The notes: generated by a model from the sequence alone, not told the origin. Positions 1-9,573 are shown, counted from the stretch's first letter. The stretch: DNA of 64,000 bases from Isoptericola variabilis 225 (GCF_000215105.1 NC_015588.1:3100001-3164000); one strand, 5' to 3'. Translations and numbers: made by a program.

Positions 1-658
<658 letters not shown>

Positions 659-810
659 AGAGAAAACAAACACCCACGCACCACAAAGGCACGACCGGGC
701 GCTTGATCGATACTGGCCAGACCAAACTATCACTAGCTCAGTCCATCCAAAGGAATCCCACCAGACCACCACACCCAAAAGGCGCGGCAACCCGGACAGG
801 GTTCAAAAAT

Positions 811-856
811 ACTTGGCATTGACTATCAAGCACACTGTTGAGTTCTCAAACAACCG
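811..856 (-). promoter_or_regulatory. Conserved actinobacterial rRNA leader element (antitermination/processing region)
   Basis: Read on the minus strand this contains TTGTTTGAGAACTCAACAG followed by TGTGCTTGATAGTCAATG. This leader sequence lies upstream of 16S in many actinobacterial rrn operons and carries the boxA-like antitermination and RNase III processing signals. The identification is from memory of the family; the exact boxA limits were not determined. Confidence 0.7.
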
Positions 857-915
857 ACGCACACCATCCAGGCCGAAACCCCCAAGGCTCCGACCCCGTC
901 CGGGGCAACCCCTCA

Positions 916-944
916 AACTTACCCGATCGGTTCCTGCTTCGCAA
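916..944 (-). promoter_or_regulatory. Candidate rrn promoter P2
   Basis: On the minus strand: TTGCGA (944-939), 17-nt spacer, TAAGTT (921-916). The spacing and position, about 260 nt before the 16S gene and downstream of P1, suit a second rrn promoter. It is weaker than P1 at the -35. Confidence 0.5.
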
Positions 945-1124
945 ACCGGCCGAATCTCGCGATTCTGACGATCTGGACCTCGGAACCTCTCCGGCCCATC
1001 CTTTCGGGGCGCACGAAACGCCTCGAACCTGAGGGAGATGGTTCCAGCCCCGGCGCGGCCACCGGTACCCAGCCTCTCGGCTGTCTCCTCGGTGTCCGTC
1101 GGCCCGTCGGGCTGACGTCAGAGA

Positions 1125-1153
1125 ACATTACTCAGACGCCTGGGCCACGTCAA
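1125..1153 (-). promoter_or_regulatory. rrn promoter P1
   Basis: On the minus strand: TTGACG (1153-1148), exactly 17 nt, TAATGT (1130-1125). This is a near-consensus housekeeping promoter pointing at the 16S gene and is the strongest promoter match in the upstream region. Confidence 0.7.
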
Positions 1154-1377
1154 CGCGGTGGAGCGTGGCGCACGACACGTCGTCGCGACCCGCGTCCCGG
1201 CGTCGCGCCAGGCACGGTTCACCGCCGTGACACCAGGTGCCAACGGGGCCACGCGGCACGGTATTCCCGCCGCCCCGGCCGGCGCCGGGCGCCGCCCCAC
1301 CTTGGACACGAGCGCTCGCTCGTCGAAGTCGAGGCCCGAGCCCCGGAGAGGACATGGCCCGAGCCCGGGAACGCCGG

Positions 1378-1406
1378 AGGCCCGCCCCCTGGTCGGGAGC
1401 GGGCCT
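1378..1406 (-). terminator. Hairpin downstream of putP
   Basis: Arms AGGCCCGC (1378-1385) and GCGGGCCT (1399-1406) form a GC-rich stem about 20 nt past the putP stop. There is no T-run, as is common for actinobacterial terminators. Confidence 0.55.
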
Positions 1407-1425
1407 TGGGTGTGCGCGCGGGTCG

Positions 1426-2937
1426 TCAGGCGACGGTCGGGGTGGGGTCCTCGGTCTGACCCCGGGTGAACCGGCGCGCGTCGTCGAACTCCTCGCCGAT
1501 GTCGTCGGCCGGCCGCGGGCTCGCGAGGCTCACCAGGATCGCGACGAGGCCACCGAGCACGAAACCCGGCACGATCTCGTACAGCGTGTCGCTGAGGGCG
1601 GACTGCCCCCACGCGAACGCGACGACCGCACCGGTCACCATGCCGGCGAGCGCACCCCACCGCGTCAGGCGACGCCAGTAGAGGCTCAGCAGCACGATCG
1701 GGCCGAAGGCCGCGCCGAAGCCGGCCCACGCGAAGCCGACCAGGTCGAGGATCGTCGAGCTGCGGTCGAGGGCGATGAGCCCCGCGACGATCGCGACGAG
1801 GAGCACCGCGGCGCGCCCCAGCATCACCTGGACGCGCGCCGACATCTCCCTGCCGGTCATCTTGACGAGGTCCTCGACGAGCGCGGAGGACGAGACGACG
1901 AGCTGCGACGAGATCGTCGACATGATCGCGGCGAGCACCGCGGCGAGCACGAGACCCGCGACGAACGGGTGGAACAGCACCTGCGAGAGCACGAGGAAGA
2001 CCGTCTCGGGGTTCTCGAGGGTGCCCCCGGTGCTGTTGACGTAGGCGACACCGATGAGACCGGTGACGATCGCGCCGACGGCGGTGACGACCATCCAGGT
2101 GATGCCGACGCGGCGGCCGGCCTTCGCGTCCTCGGGCGACCGGATCGCCATGAAGCGCACGATGATGTGCGGCTGGCCGAAGTACCCCAGGCCCCACGCC
2201 GCCGCCGAGATCACGCCGGTCGCCGTCGCACCCGCGACGAACGACAGGTGGTCGGCCGCCGCGCTCGTGTCCGCGGCGAGGATGCCGTCGCGCACGGGAC
2301 CCCAGCCTCCGAGCTCGACGAACGCCACCACCGGTACCGCGACGAGCGCGAGCAGCATGAGGAGGCCCTGCGCGACGTCGGTCCACGTGGCGCCGAGGAA
2401 GCCTCCGAAGAGGGTGTAGGCGAGCGTCACGCCGCCGACGACGAGCATGCCCGTCGTGTAGCTCAGGCCGAACGAGCTCTCGAAGAACGTCCCGCCGGCC
2501 ACGATGCCGGACGACACGTAGAACGTGAAGAACACCAGCACGATGACGCCCGCGGCGATGCGGATGAGGTGCGAGGTGTCCCGGAGCCGGTTCTCGAAGA
2601 AGCTCGGGATGGTGATGGAGTTGTTCGAGACCTCGGTGTAGGCGCGCAGGCGCGGCGCCACGAACGTCCAGTTGAGCCAGGCGCCGATGGTCAGGCCGAT
2701 GGCGATCCACGCCTCGACGAGCCCGGCGACGTAGATCGCGCCGGGCAGACCCATGAGGAGCCACCCGGACATGTCCGACGCCCCGGCGCTGAGGGCGGCG
2801 ACGCTCGGGGGAAGCCGGCGCCCGCCGAGCATGTAGTCGTCCAGGTCCTTGGTGTTGCGGAACGCCGCGTAGCCGATCACCAGCATCGCCGCCATGTAGA
2901 GGACGATGGCGAGTGTCTTCCAGGTCTCATCGCTCAT
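1426..2937 (-). CDS. putP: Sodium/proline-type symporter (SSS family)
   Basis: 503-aa integral membrane protein of the sodium:solute symporter family. It probably imports proline (or a related solute) with Na+ across the plasma membrane. It starts with the first membrane helix after MSDETWKTL and has the DYMLGGR motif and a long series of hydrophobic helices typical of the 13-TM PutP fold. The region SAGASDMSGWLLMGLPG early in the protein is the usual PutP signature. I chose ATG 2937 because GAGAGGGG lies at ribosome-binding distance and family members start close to the first helix; an ATG 14 codons upstream is less likely. It stands alone and reads toward the rrn operon. PutP is the best guess, but a pantothenate or other SSS transporter cannot be excluded without alignment. 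Confidence 0.88.
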   Translation of the reverse strand: MSDETWKTLAIVLYMAAMLVIGYAAFRNTKDLDDYMLGGRRLPPSVAALSAGASDMSGWLLMGLPGAIYVAGLVEAWIAIGLTIGAWLNWTFVAPRLRAYTEVSNNSITIPSFFENRLRDTSHLIRIAAGVIVLVFFTFYVSSGIVAGGTFFESSFGLSYTTGMLVVGGVTLAYTLFGGFLGATWTDVAQGLLMLLALVAVPVVAFVELGGWGPVRDGILAADTSAAADHLSFVAGATATGVISAAAWGLGYFGQPHIIVRFMAIRSPEDAKAGRRVGITWMVVTAVGAIVTGLIGVAYVNSTGGTLENPETVFLVLSQVLFHPFVAGLVLAAVLAAIMSTISSQLVVSSSALVEDLVKMTGREMSARVQVMLGRAAVLLVAIVAGLIALDRSSTILDLVGFAWAGFGAAFGPIVLLSLYWRRLTRWGALAGMVTGAVVAFAWGQSALSDTLYEIVPGFVLGGLVAILVSLASPRPADDIGEEFDDARRFTRGQTEDPTPTVA

Positions 2938-3104
2938 GCGATCGATCCCCTCTCTTGTCCTGCAGCACCCGCCGCGCACCCCGGAGGCGCGCGGCCGCCG
3001 GCGGGCACGACGGGACGGGGCCAGGCCGGATCGGCCGACGTCGGGTCACGACGGCGACAGGACCTCGCTGCTCGAGCCACCCCGTTGGGGCTGTAAACGC
3101 GAAA

Positions 3105-3133
3105 CGGCCCGATCCTGGATGAGGATCGAGCCG
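3105..3133 (-). terminator. Intrinsic terminator of tRNA-Arg
   Basis: On the minus strand the arms CGGCTCGATCCT and AGGATCGGGCCG enclose a 5-nt loop and are followed by TTTCGCGTTT. It begins 12 nt after the tRNA 3' end. Confidence 0.8.
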
Positions 3134-3144
3134 CCCGCTCAGCG

Positions 3145-3217
3145 TGCGCCCGGAGGGATTCGAACCCCCAACCTTCTGATCCGTAGTCAGATGCTCTATC
3201 CGTTGAGCTACGGGCGC
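3145..3217 (-). tRNA. tRNA-Arg (anticodon ACG)
   Basis: The minus strand folds as a 73-nt class I cloverleaf. The acceptor arms are GCGCCCG and CGGGCGC with discriminator A. The anticodon stem TCTGA/TCAGA encloses the loop CTACGGA, giving anticodon ACG. The T loop is GTTCGAATC. CCA is not encoded. Confidence 0.96.
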
Positions 3218-3345
3218 GTGCGGTGCGCTTGCGCACCGGCCGACGAGAACATTACCTCCCCCGTCGCCGTTCCCCAAACCCGCGGGGCCGATCGTGACGG
3301 ACGCCACCGCCGTCGGGCACCGGGAGCCGGTTCGGGCAACAGAAA

Positions 3346-3375
3346 AGGCCCCGGGCGTCGACGCAGCCGGAGCCT
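3346..3375 (-). terminator. Intrinsic terminator of tRNA-Ser(GCT)
   Basis: On the minus strand the stem AGGCTCCGG/CCGGGGCCT is followed by TTTT (3346-3343). It starts 7 nt after the tRNA. Confidence 0.75.
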
Positions 3376-3381
3376 TCCTGG

Positions 3382-3470
3382 CGGAGACGGCGGGATTTGA
3401 ACCCGCGAACGGGTTGCCCCGTTACCACCTTAGCAGGGTGGCGCACTAGACCAGACTATGCGACGTCTCC
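3382..3470 (-). tRNA. tRNA-Ser (anticodon GCT)
   Basis: An 89-nt class II tRNA with a long variable arm. The acceptor is GGAGACG/CGTCTCC. The anticodon stem CCACC/GGTGG encloses CTGCTAA, giving GCT. The T arm contains GGTTCAAATCC. Discriminator G is typical for serine. Confidence 0.95.
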
Positions 3471-3553
3471 TCGCGACCGGCCCGCAGCCTGCCGCGGCGC
3501 CCAGAGTAACCGCCCGGGCACCCCCGCGGCAAAGCGGCAGGCTCGCGGTGCGC

Positions 3554-3589
3554 CGAAGGCCCGGGCCGGCGTACCGGTCCGGGCCTTCG
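3554..3589 (-). terminator. Hairpin downstream of tRNA-Ser(TGA)
   Basis: The perfect stem CGAAGGCCCGG/CCGGGCCTTCG lies 27 nt past the tRNA 3' end. There is no T-run, so this would be an I-shaped actinobacterial terminator. It could act on both strands. Confidence 0.6.
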
Positions 3590-3615
3590 GGGCTCGCGCC
3601 GTGCGGCGCACGACG

Positions 3616-3700
3616 CGGAGGGCGAGGGATTCGAACCCCCGGTGGGTCGCCCCACAACGGTTTTCAAGACCGTCACATTCGGCCGCTCTGTCAGCCCTCC
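3616..3700 (-). tRNA. tRNA-Ser (anticodon TGA)
   Basis: An 85-nt class II tRNA. The acceptor is GGAGGGC/GCCCTCC. The anticodon stem ACGGT/ACCGT encloses CTTGAAA, giving TGA. The long variable arm and discriminator G are as expected for serine. It lies in line with the other two tRNA genes on the minus strand, but each has its own hairpin, so they are probably separate units. Confidence 0.95.
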
Positions 3701-3751
3701 TCGCGGGCGGCCGGGCCGCCCGCGCGGGTCCCCAGTGTAGTGGGGGCCCGG

Positions 3752-4705
3752 TCAGGAGCCGGCGCCCGAGCGGAGCTGGCGCATGGCCAGCTGCACGAGG
3801 GCGATGAGCGTCTGCTTGGTGGCGGCCCGGGAGCGGGCGTCGGTGTAGAGCATCGGCACGTGCGCCGGGATCTGCAGGGCCTCGCGCACGTCCTCGAGGC
3901 GGTGCTTGGCGACGCCGTCGAAGCAGTTCACGCCGACGACGAACGGCACCTTGCGCGACTCGAAGTAGTCGATCGCGGGGAAGCACTGCTCGAGGCGGTC
4001 GGTGTCGACCAGGACGACGGCGCCGATCGCGCCGCGCACCAGGTCGTCCCACATGAACAGGAAGCGGTCCTGGCCGGGCGTGCCGAACAGGTAGAGCCAG
4101 AGGTTGCCCGGCAGGGCGACGCGGCCGAAGTCCATCGCGACCGTCGTCGTGGTCTTGCGGTCCGAGACGCCGCCCGCGTCGTCCACGCCGACCGAGTGCT
4201 CGGTCATCGCGGCCTCGGTGTTGAGCGGCTCGACGTCGGAGATGGAGCCGATGAACGTCGTCTTGCCGACGGCGAAGCCTCCGGCCACGACGATCTTCGT
4301 CACGGTCGGGGCCGCGCCACCCGGCCGGCCCGCCGGACCGCGCGCGACACCCTGCCCGGCGGCGGGCGCCGGCGTCTGGGCGGCCTGCTGCACCGGCTGC
4401 TGCGCGTACTGCGCCGGCTGGCCGTAGTGGGCGGGCGCGGCGGGCTGGGCCGCGTCCGGGCGCTGCGCGGGCGGTGCCGACGGCGTGGCGGCCGAGGCCG
4501 CGTGCACCTGCCCGCCCCCACCCCCGAGGACGCTCTGGCGCGCGGGTGCCGTGCCCGGGGTTCCGGGCGCGCCGCCCGGGGCGCCGGAAGCGCCGCCGGC
4601 CGCGGGCGCGCTCGGGGCGCCCGCGGGCTGCGAGACGGGCGCCCAGGCGGGGGCGAACCCGCCGGACGCGCCGCGCGTCGCGCTGTCAGAGGGCGGAAAT
4701 GCCAT
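3752..4705 (-). CDS. cvnD: Conservon GTPase CvnD, with long N-terminal extension
   Basis: 317-aa Ras-like small GTPase of the actinobacterial conservon systems. In these the sensor kinase-like CvnA, Roadblock protein CvnB, DUF742 protein CvnC and GTPase CvnD form a membrane-associated switch. The P-loop GGFAVGKTT (about residues 142-150) is followed by a FGTPGQ-type switch II and a VNCFDG segment where the guanine-specificity motif is expected. CvnD proteins are usually about 190-200 aa. Here about 130 residues rich in Ala, Pro, Gly and Gln precede the G domain. Start ATG 4705 (MAFPPSD) is preferred over ATG 4714; both lie inside the end of cvnC, so the genes overlap and are probably translationally coupled. 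The catalytic and nucleotide-binding calls come from motifs; the partner and signal are unknown. Confidence 0.88.
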   Translation of the reverse strand: MAFPPSDSATRGASGGFAPAWAPVSQPAGAPSAPAAGGASGAPGGAPGTPGTAPARQSVLGGGGGQVHAASAATPSAPPAQRPDAAQPAAPAHYGQPAQYAQQPVQQAAQTPAPAAGQGVARGPAGRPGGAAPTVTKIVVAGGFAVGKTTFIGSISDVEPLNTEAAMTEHSVGVDDAGGVSDRKTTTTVAMDFGRVALPGNLWLYLFGTPGQDRFLFMWDDLVRGAIGAVVLVDTDRLEQCFPAIDYFESRKVPFVVGVNCFDGVAKHRLEDVREALQIPAHVPMLYTDARSRAATKQTLIALVQLAMRQLRSGAGS

Positions 4706-5102
4706 TGAGAACACTCTCCAAGACGCTCAGGGACAGGCCCGAGTGGGTGCTGCCGTGACCCGTGTGGACGTTGACCGGGGTCGAGGTGTGCACGGTGATG
4801 TGCCCCTCCTCCTGCATGTCCGCGACGAGGACGCGGACCACGCCGACCGGCAGGCGCAGCAGGGCCGAGAGCTCGGCGATCGACACGTAGGTGTGCGCGG
4901 CGTGCTGGAGGATCGCGCGCTTCTCCGGTGTCAGGCCGTAGCTGCTCACCGCCCCGGGCAGGACCTCGACCAGCGCCTCGAGCGGGAGGTCCGACATCGC
5001 GGAGCGGACGCGGCCGCCCGTGACCGCGTAGGGACGCACCGTGGCAGCCTCGTAGCCGTCCGCGGAGTGCGAGCCCAGGGAACCGAACGGTGCGTGCGTC
5101 AT
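4686..5102 (-). CDS. cvnC: Conservon protein CvnC (DUF742)
   Basis: 138-aa DUF742 protein. It shows the family pattern: an RPYAVTGGR segment near the N terminus, a central winged-helix-like region (EKRAILQHAAHTYVSIAELSALLRLPVGVVRVLVADM) and the conserved C-terminal VLESVLNGI. The fold resembles a small DNA-binding wing, but in characterised conservons CvnC acts as part of the membrane-proximal complex. It starts 10 nt after cvnB and its 3' end overlaps cvnD by about 20 nt. Start ATG 5102. Confidence 0.9.
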   Translation of the reverse strand: MTHAPFGSLGSHSADGYEAATVRPYAVTGGRVRSAMSDLPLEALVEVLPGAVSSYGLTPEKRAILQHAAHTYVSIAELSALLRLPVGVVRVLVADMQEEGHITVHTSTPVNVHTGHGSTHSGLSLSVLESVLNGISAL

Positions 5103-5112
5103 CGTCTCGACC

Positions 5113-5565
5113 TCATCCCATCGACGCGGCGGCGCGCGTCTGACCGTCGACCGGCAGGTTTCCTCGCATCTCCGAGATGAGCTGCGGCGTGAGGGTCGCC
5201 TCCGTGCGCGAGACGAGCATCGCCATCTCGTAGCCGATCAGGCCGATGTCGCAGGTCGACTCGGCGACGACGGCGAGCACGGACCCGTTGGAGACGTTCA
5301 TCAGGAACAGGAACCCGTTGTCCATCTCGACGATGGCCTGACGGACGTTGCCGCCGTGGAGCTGGCGCGACGCGCCGCGCGTGAGGCTCGACATGCCGGA
5401 GACGATCGCGGCGAGCTGGTCGCCGCTGGTGCGGTCGAGCTGGTCGGACATCGCCATGAGCAGGCCGTCGGCCGACACCACCAGCGTGTGCCGGGTGCCC
5501 GGCACGGTCCGGACGAAGTTGTCGAGAAGCCACCCGAAGTTGGTCGCTTCAGTACTGAGGGTCAC
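5113..5565 (-). CDS. cvnB: Conservon Roadblock/LC7 protein CvnB
   Basis: 150-aa Roadblock/LC7-domain protein. Members of this family bind small GTPases and often act as regulators of GTPase activity (the MglB type). The pattern LLDNFVRTVPGTRHTLVVSADGLLMAMS, then SGMSSLTRGASRQLHGG, then ETCDIGLIGYEMA-like sequence is typical of CvnB. Start GTG 5565 has a strong ribosome-binding site (GAGGAGGAAGC). It lies 34 nt after cvnA and 10 nt before cvnC. Confidence 0.92.
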   Translation of the reverse strand: MTLSTEATNFGWLLDNFVRTVPGTRHTLVVSADGLLMAMSDQLDRTSGDQLAAIVSGMSSLTRGASRQLHGGNVRQAIVEMDNGFLFLMNVSNGSVLAVVAESTCDIGLIGYEMAMLVSRTEATLTPQLISEMRGNLPVDGQTRAAASMG

Positions 5566-5599
5566 GCTTCCTCCTCGTCAGGTACGCCGAAGGCGCAGG

Positions 5600-8500
5600 T
5601 CACCGCGACTGCGGCGCCGATCCAGGGACATCATTCACGGTCGACCCCGTCCCCGTCGAGACCGTCTCGGAGGCGGACGCCTCCGAGCGGCCGCGCAGGG
5701 TCGCGGACTGGAACGCCGACAGGCGCGCCCGCAGCTGCTCGGGGTCGCGCTCGATCCGCGCGGTGAAGCGCTCGGCGGGCGTGGCGGGCTCGTCACCACG
5801 GTGGCGGCGCGTCAGGCCGTTGCCGGCCTCTGCGACGACGGTGGGGCGGTAGGTCTGCTCGTCGTTCTGCGCGGTCACGGTCTCTTCCTGGAAGACGCCG
5901 CGCCGCAGCAGGCTCGACATCTCCTCGTACAGGACGGCGGAGGCCATCCACTCCGAGCGGGCCTCGACGGTGTCGGGCACGTGGTGCGGGTCGAGCGGGT
6001 CGACGGCGCCCGACGTCGACCGCAGCGGGAGCACCGACTCCCCGTACGACGTCGTGGTGCGCGGCGGCGCCTCGTCCTGCGCCGGCCGCGGGGTGTACGA
6101 CGACGGGGCCTGCGGCGCCGCCTCGGCCGCCGGGGCGGCCTGGGGGGCCACGGGCGACGGCGCCGGCTCGAAGGCACGCGGCTGGTACGCCACCGGCTCG
6201 GGCGCCGAGGGGCGCAGGCCGGTGACGGACGTGCGCGGCGGCACGGGCGCCGGCGGGGCTGCCGGCGTCACCGGGCTCGCGGGCGGCGCGAGCACCTGGT
6301 GGGCCGGGGACGCGGCCGCGGCGGGCGGAGGCACGAGCGGGCCCGCGGCGGGCTGCTCCGGAGCCGCCGGGCTCGCCGCCGAGCCGGCCGTCGACGCGGA
6401 CGCCGAGCCGGCCGCCGCGTCGGTCGCCGGCCGGCGGCCGAAGAGGCCCCGCTTGCGCCCGGCGTTCGCCGCCTCGCGCACCGCGCGTCGCGTCGGGAGG
6501 TCGGACATGAGCTCCTCGAACGCGGGCAGCGACTGGAACGTCGAGCCCTCGGCCGGTGCGGCCGACGCCTGCTCGTCCGTCTGCGCGGCCGCCTGCTCGG
6601 AGACCGGCTCGGGCGCCTGCTCCGCGACCGGCTCGGCCGGGCGCGGCTCCCACGCCGGCGCCGGGTCGGTCGGGCGGGGCGCCCACGCGCTCTCCGGCTC
6701 GGTGGGGTCGGCCGGACGCGGTGCCCACGCGCTCTCCGGCTGCGCGGCCTCCGCCGCCGGAGCAGCCTCCGCCGGGGCCCAGGCCGCCTCCGCGGGCTCC
6801 GCGAGCTCTGCCGCCTGCGCCGACTCCTCGGGCTCGGCGGGCTCGTCGGGCACGGGCACGACCGTCGCGGCGGGCTGCTCCTGCGACTCGAGCTCGTCCG
6901 GCAGCGAGGCCGGGTCCTCGGTCACGGCGTCGAGCTGGAGCGTCGTCTCGGTGGCCGACGTGTCGAGCGCGTCCATCGAGCGGAAGCTCGAGAACAGCGT
7001 GGTGCGCTGGTCGACGTCGAGAACCGGGGCCGTGGGGGCGGGCTCCGGCTCGGGCTCGGCCGGCACCACGGACCCGCTGCGGCTGCGGCTCGGCAGGGAC
7101 GCGTCGGGAGCCGCGACCTCGCTCGGCGGCGTCCACGCGTCCACCTGCGTGTCGCCGAGGTCCGGCAGCTCGGGCGTCTCGAGCGGCGGCAGCACGATGG
7201 GCCCCGACTCGGGCGCGGGCTCGCTGCGGCGGCGGCGCGGCATGCCGGCCGACGTCGTGCCGTCCGTGAGCGCGTCCAGGTCGACCGGGACGGCGGCGGG
7301 CGCCTCCGGCTCGACGGCCGGCGCGGCCGCGGACGCGATCGGCATCGCGGCCGTCGTCGGCTGGTGAGCGGGCTCGGGCCGCGAGGGCTCGGACGCCGCG
7401 GGGGCGAGCGGGGCGGCCGGCGTGAGGCCCGTCGTCGGCACCGTCGCCCGGTCGGCCGTCGCCACGGCCGGCTCGGAGCGCTGCGTCAGACTCGCGACCG
7501 CGGCCTGGGTCGACGCCTCGAGCGGGTCGGTCGGCTGCGGGAGCGGGACGGCGTCGTCGGGCACGAAGAGGACCGCCGGGAACACGACCGTGGCGACCGT
7601 GCCCTCGCCGCCGTGGCCCTTGGCGAACGTGACGGTCGCGCCGAGGCGGTCGGCGAGGCGGCCCACCACGAAGAGGCCGAGGCGCTGCGCGCCGACCGCG
7701 TCGGACGCGGCGCGGCTGGCGACCTTGGTGTTCGCCTCGGCGAGCTCCTGGTCGGACATGCCGAGACCGTGGTCGCGGACCGTCACGACGACGCCGCGCT
7801 CGTCCTGGCCGGTCGAGACCTCGACCGGCGTGTGCGGCTCGGAGAACATCGTCGCGTTCTCGAGGAGCTCCGCGAGCAGGTGGGCCGCGTTGAGCGCGTT
7901 GTGCCCGAGCATGAGCGGGTCGACGTGCAGGTCGAGGCGCACGCGGTCGTACAGCTCGATCTCGGACGACGCCGTACGGATGACGTCGGAGACCGGCATC
8001 GGCTGGCGCACCCGACGGCCCGAGTCGATGCCCGCGAGGACGAGGAGCGACTCGGCGTTGCGGCGCATACGGGTCGCGAGGTGGTCGAGCCGGAAGAGGT
8101 TCGACAGCGTGCTCGGGTCCTCCTCGGAGCGCTCGAGCTCGTCGAGGAACGCGAGCTGGCGGTTGAGGAGGACCTGGTCGCGGCGGGCGACGTTGACGAA
8201 CATCTCGGCGATCGAGCCGCGGAGCGCCGCCTGCTCGCGGGCGACCTCCATGGTCGTGGCGTTGACGTCGTTGAACGCCGCGGCGAGGCGGCCGACCTCG
8301 TCGCTCGACTCGACCGGGATCTGCACGAGCTCGACCGACGGCGCCTGGCCGGGCACCGTCATCTGCTCGACCATCTGCGGCAGGCGCTCGCGCACCTGGG
8401 CCGTGGCGTGCGTCAGGCGCCGCAGCGGCGTGACGATGCCGCGGGCGATGAGGATCGCGAGCACGAAGGACAGGACCACGACGCCGAACGCGACGCCGGC

Positions 8501-9433
8501 GGTGATGAGCAGGCGCTCCCACGACGAGGTCGCGAGGCCGGCCGCGAACTCCGCGGTCTCGCTCCGGACGTCGTCGCGCACGGGACGGGTCTTCTCGACC
8601 CACTCCTGCGAGAGGGTGGACCACTGGCGCGCCGACTGCGGGTCGATCGCGTCGAACTGGCTCGTGAGGACCGCGGAGCGGACGTCGCCGAACGCCCCGG
8701 AGAACGACGGCACGACCTGGTGGCCGGGGACCCGGTCCAGGGCGGTCTGGGCCTCGGCCCGGAGCGTGTCGCTCGTGCTGATCAGTGACAGGGCGCGCAG
8801 CAGGGGCTCGGTCTCGGGCTGCTCGCCCGCCGCGATCCGGCCGAGGACGTAGCCCACGTACGGACGCTCCTCGGTGTTGCTCAGCAGCACCTCGTCGAGC
8901 GCCACGTACGCCTCGACCCGCTGGGCGAGGTCACGGTCGGCGGTCGTGGCCGCGAGGGCGCGCGGCACCTCGAGCGCGTTGCCGATGATCTGGTCGTACC
9001 GGGCGGTGGCCTCGGCCTCGGGGACGGTGCCCGCGAGGACCTGGTTCTGCAGCAGGTCGACCGAGCCGCGGTCGTTTATCGTGCGGCGCACGGCCTCCCC
9101 GACCTTGGGGTCGAGCGCGTCCGTCTCGATGGTGCGCAGGAGCGCGTCGCGGGCGGCGATAGCCGCATCCGTCTCCTCCTGTGCCGCCTCGAGCTGCGCC
9201 TGCGCGCCGGGGATCCCGAGCGAGACGGCGATGTTCAGCGCGCGTTCCTGCGCGAACGCCGTGCCCGCCCGGTCCTGCGCCTCGAGGCTCGCGATGAGGT
9301 CGGACGTCTGCTCGGCCTGGCGCATCTCCTGCAACGAGGTCCAGGAGATCCAGACCGCGACCATGGCAAGGACGAAGATCGGCACGGCGAGTGTCGCAAG
9401 GATCTTCCCGCGAACGCCCAACCTGCGGAGCAT
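5600..9433 (-). CDS. cvnA: Conservon sensor histidine kinase-like protein CvnA (NIT-HAMP-HATPase)
   Basis: 1277-aa membrane sensor. Domains read from the sequence are: membrane helix at residues 12-32; a large extracytoplasmic helical region (about 45-300) that looks like a nitrate/nitrite-sensing NIT domain; second helix (about 305-335); HAMP (about 336-400); a dimerisation-like helix with LDHLATRMRRNAE; a GHKL ATPase domain (about 510-645) with N box LLENATMFS and G box DHGLGMS; then a tail of about 620 residues rich in Ala, Pro and Glu. No response regulator gene is adjacent; instead cvnB, cvnC and cvnD follow with 34-nt and shorter gaps. Start ATG 9433 has GGAGAGAGG upstream. The signal sensed is unknown. 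Confidence 0.9.
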   Translation of the reverse strand: MLRRLGVRGKILATLAVPIFVLAMVAVWISWTSLQEMRQAEQTSDLIASLEAQDRAGTAFAQERALNIAVSLGIPGAQAQLEAAQEETDAAIAARDALLRTIETDALDPKVGEAVRRTINDRGSVDLLQNQVLAGTVPEAEATARYDQIIGNALEVPRALAATTADRDLAQRVEAYVALDEVLLSNTEERPYVGYVLGRIAAGEQPETEPLLRALSLISTSDTLRAEAQTALDRVPGHQVVPSFSGAFGDVRSAVLTSQFDAIDPQSARQWSTLSQEWVEKTRPVRDDVRSETAEFAAGLATSSWERLLITAGVAFGVVVLSFVLAILIARGIVTPLRRLTHATAQVRERLPQMVEQMTVPGQAPSVELVQIPVESSDEVGRLAAAFNDVNATTMEVAREQAALRGSIAEMFVNVARRDQVLLNRQLAFLDELERSEEDPSTLSNLFRLDHLATRMRRNAESLLVLAGIDSGRRVRQPMPVSDVIRTASSEIELYDRVRLDLHVDPLMLGHNALNAAHLLAELLENATMFSEPHTPVEVSTGQDERGVVVTVRDHGLGMSDQELAEANTKVASRAASDAVGAQRLGLFVVGRLADRLGATVTFAKGHGGEGTVATVVFPAVLFVPDDAVPLPQPTDPLEASTQAAVASLTQRSEPAVATADRATVPTTGLTPAAPLAPAASEPSRPEPAHQPTTAAMPIASAAAPAVEPEAPAAVPVDLDALTDGTTSAGMPRRRRSEPAPESGPIVLPPLETPELPDLGDTQVDAWTPPSEVAAPDASLPSRSRSGSVVPAEPEPEPAPTAPVLDVDQRTTLFSSFRSMDALDTSATETTLQLDAVTEDPASLPDELESQEQPAATVVPVPDEPAEPEESAQAAELAEPAEAAWAPAEAAPAAEAAQPESAWAPRPADPTEPESAWAPRPTDPAPAWEPRPAEPVAEQAPEPVSEQAAAQTDEQASAAPAEGSTFQSLPAFEELMSDLPTRRAVREAANAGRKRGLFGRRPATDAAAGSASASTAGSAASPAAPEQPAAGPLVPPPAAAASPAHQVLAPPASPVTPAAPPAPVPPRTSVTGLRPSAPEPVAYQPRAFEPAPSPVAPQAAPAAEAAPQAPSSYTPRPAQDEAPPRTTTSYGESVLPLRSTSGAVDPLDPHHVPDTVEARSEWMASAVLYEEMSSLLRRGVFQEETVTAQNDEQTYRPTVVAEAGNGLTRRHRGDEPATPAERFTARIERDPEQLRARLSAFQSATLRGRSEASASETVSTGTGSTVNDVPGSAPQSR

Positions 9434-9559
9434 CGGTACCTCTCTCCATCACTGTTCGGTCGGGGGCCGCGCCGCAGACCTTGCCGGTTCGGCCCTCGAT
9501 GGTCCGTGCACCCCGCGAGGGGCCGCCGCGCCGCTCGGGGTGCTGTGAGGGCGCACGGG

Positions 9560-9565
9560 TAGGCT
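9560..9565 (+). promoter_or_regulatory. -10 hexamer TAGGCT (leaderless start)
   Basis: TAGGCT ends 8 nt before GTG 9574, so transcription should start at or next to the start codon. Confidence 0.55.
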
Positions 9566-9573
9566 CCACCGGT

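Larger units (their letters stand above)
659..1425. other. rrn leader and promoter region, no protein gene
   Basis: This 767-base stretch lies between the 16S 5' end and the putP stop. It holds the rRNA leader (conserved element at 811-856), two candidate rrn promoters (916-944 and 1125-1153) and the putP terminator hairpin (1378-1406). I see no credible coding sequence. The stretch from about 1154 to 1377 has no recognised feature. Confidence 0.8.

Noticed and set aside
4684..4725. TGTCAGAG at the end of cvnC considered as a fifth palindromic element
   Set aside because: It has the TGTCAG word only. Position 42 does not end in CTGACA and no dyad symmetry is present.
5348..8788. Long open frame (over 1100 codons) on the plus strand opposite cvnA
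   Set aside because: High GC content leaves few stop codons in the antisense frame. The translation is Arg/Gly-rich without domains, and cvnA explains the region. The same applies to the long frames at 1237-3096, 20397-24908, 21140-25393 and 30363-36134.
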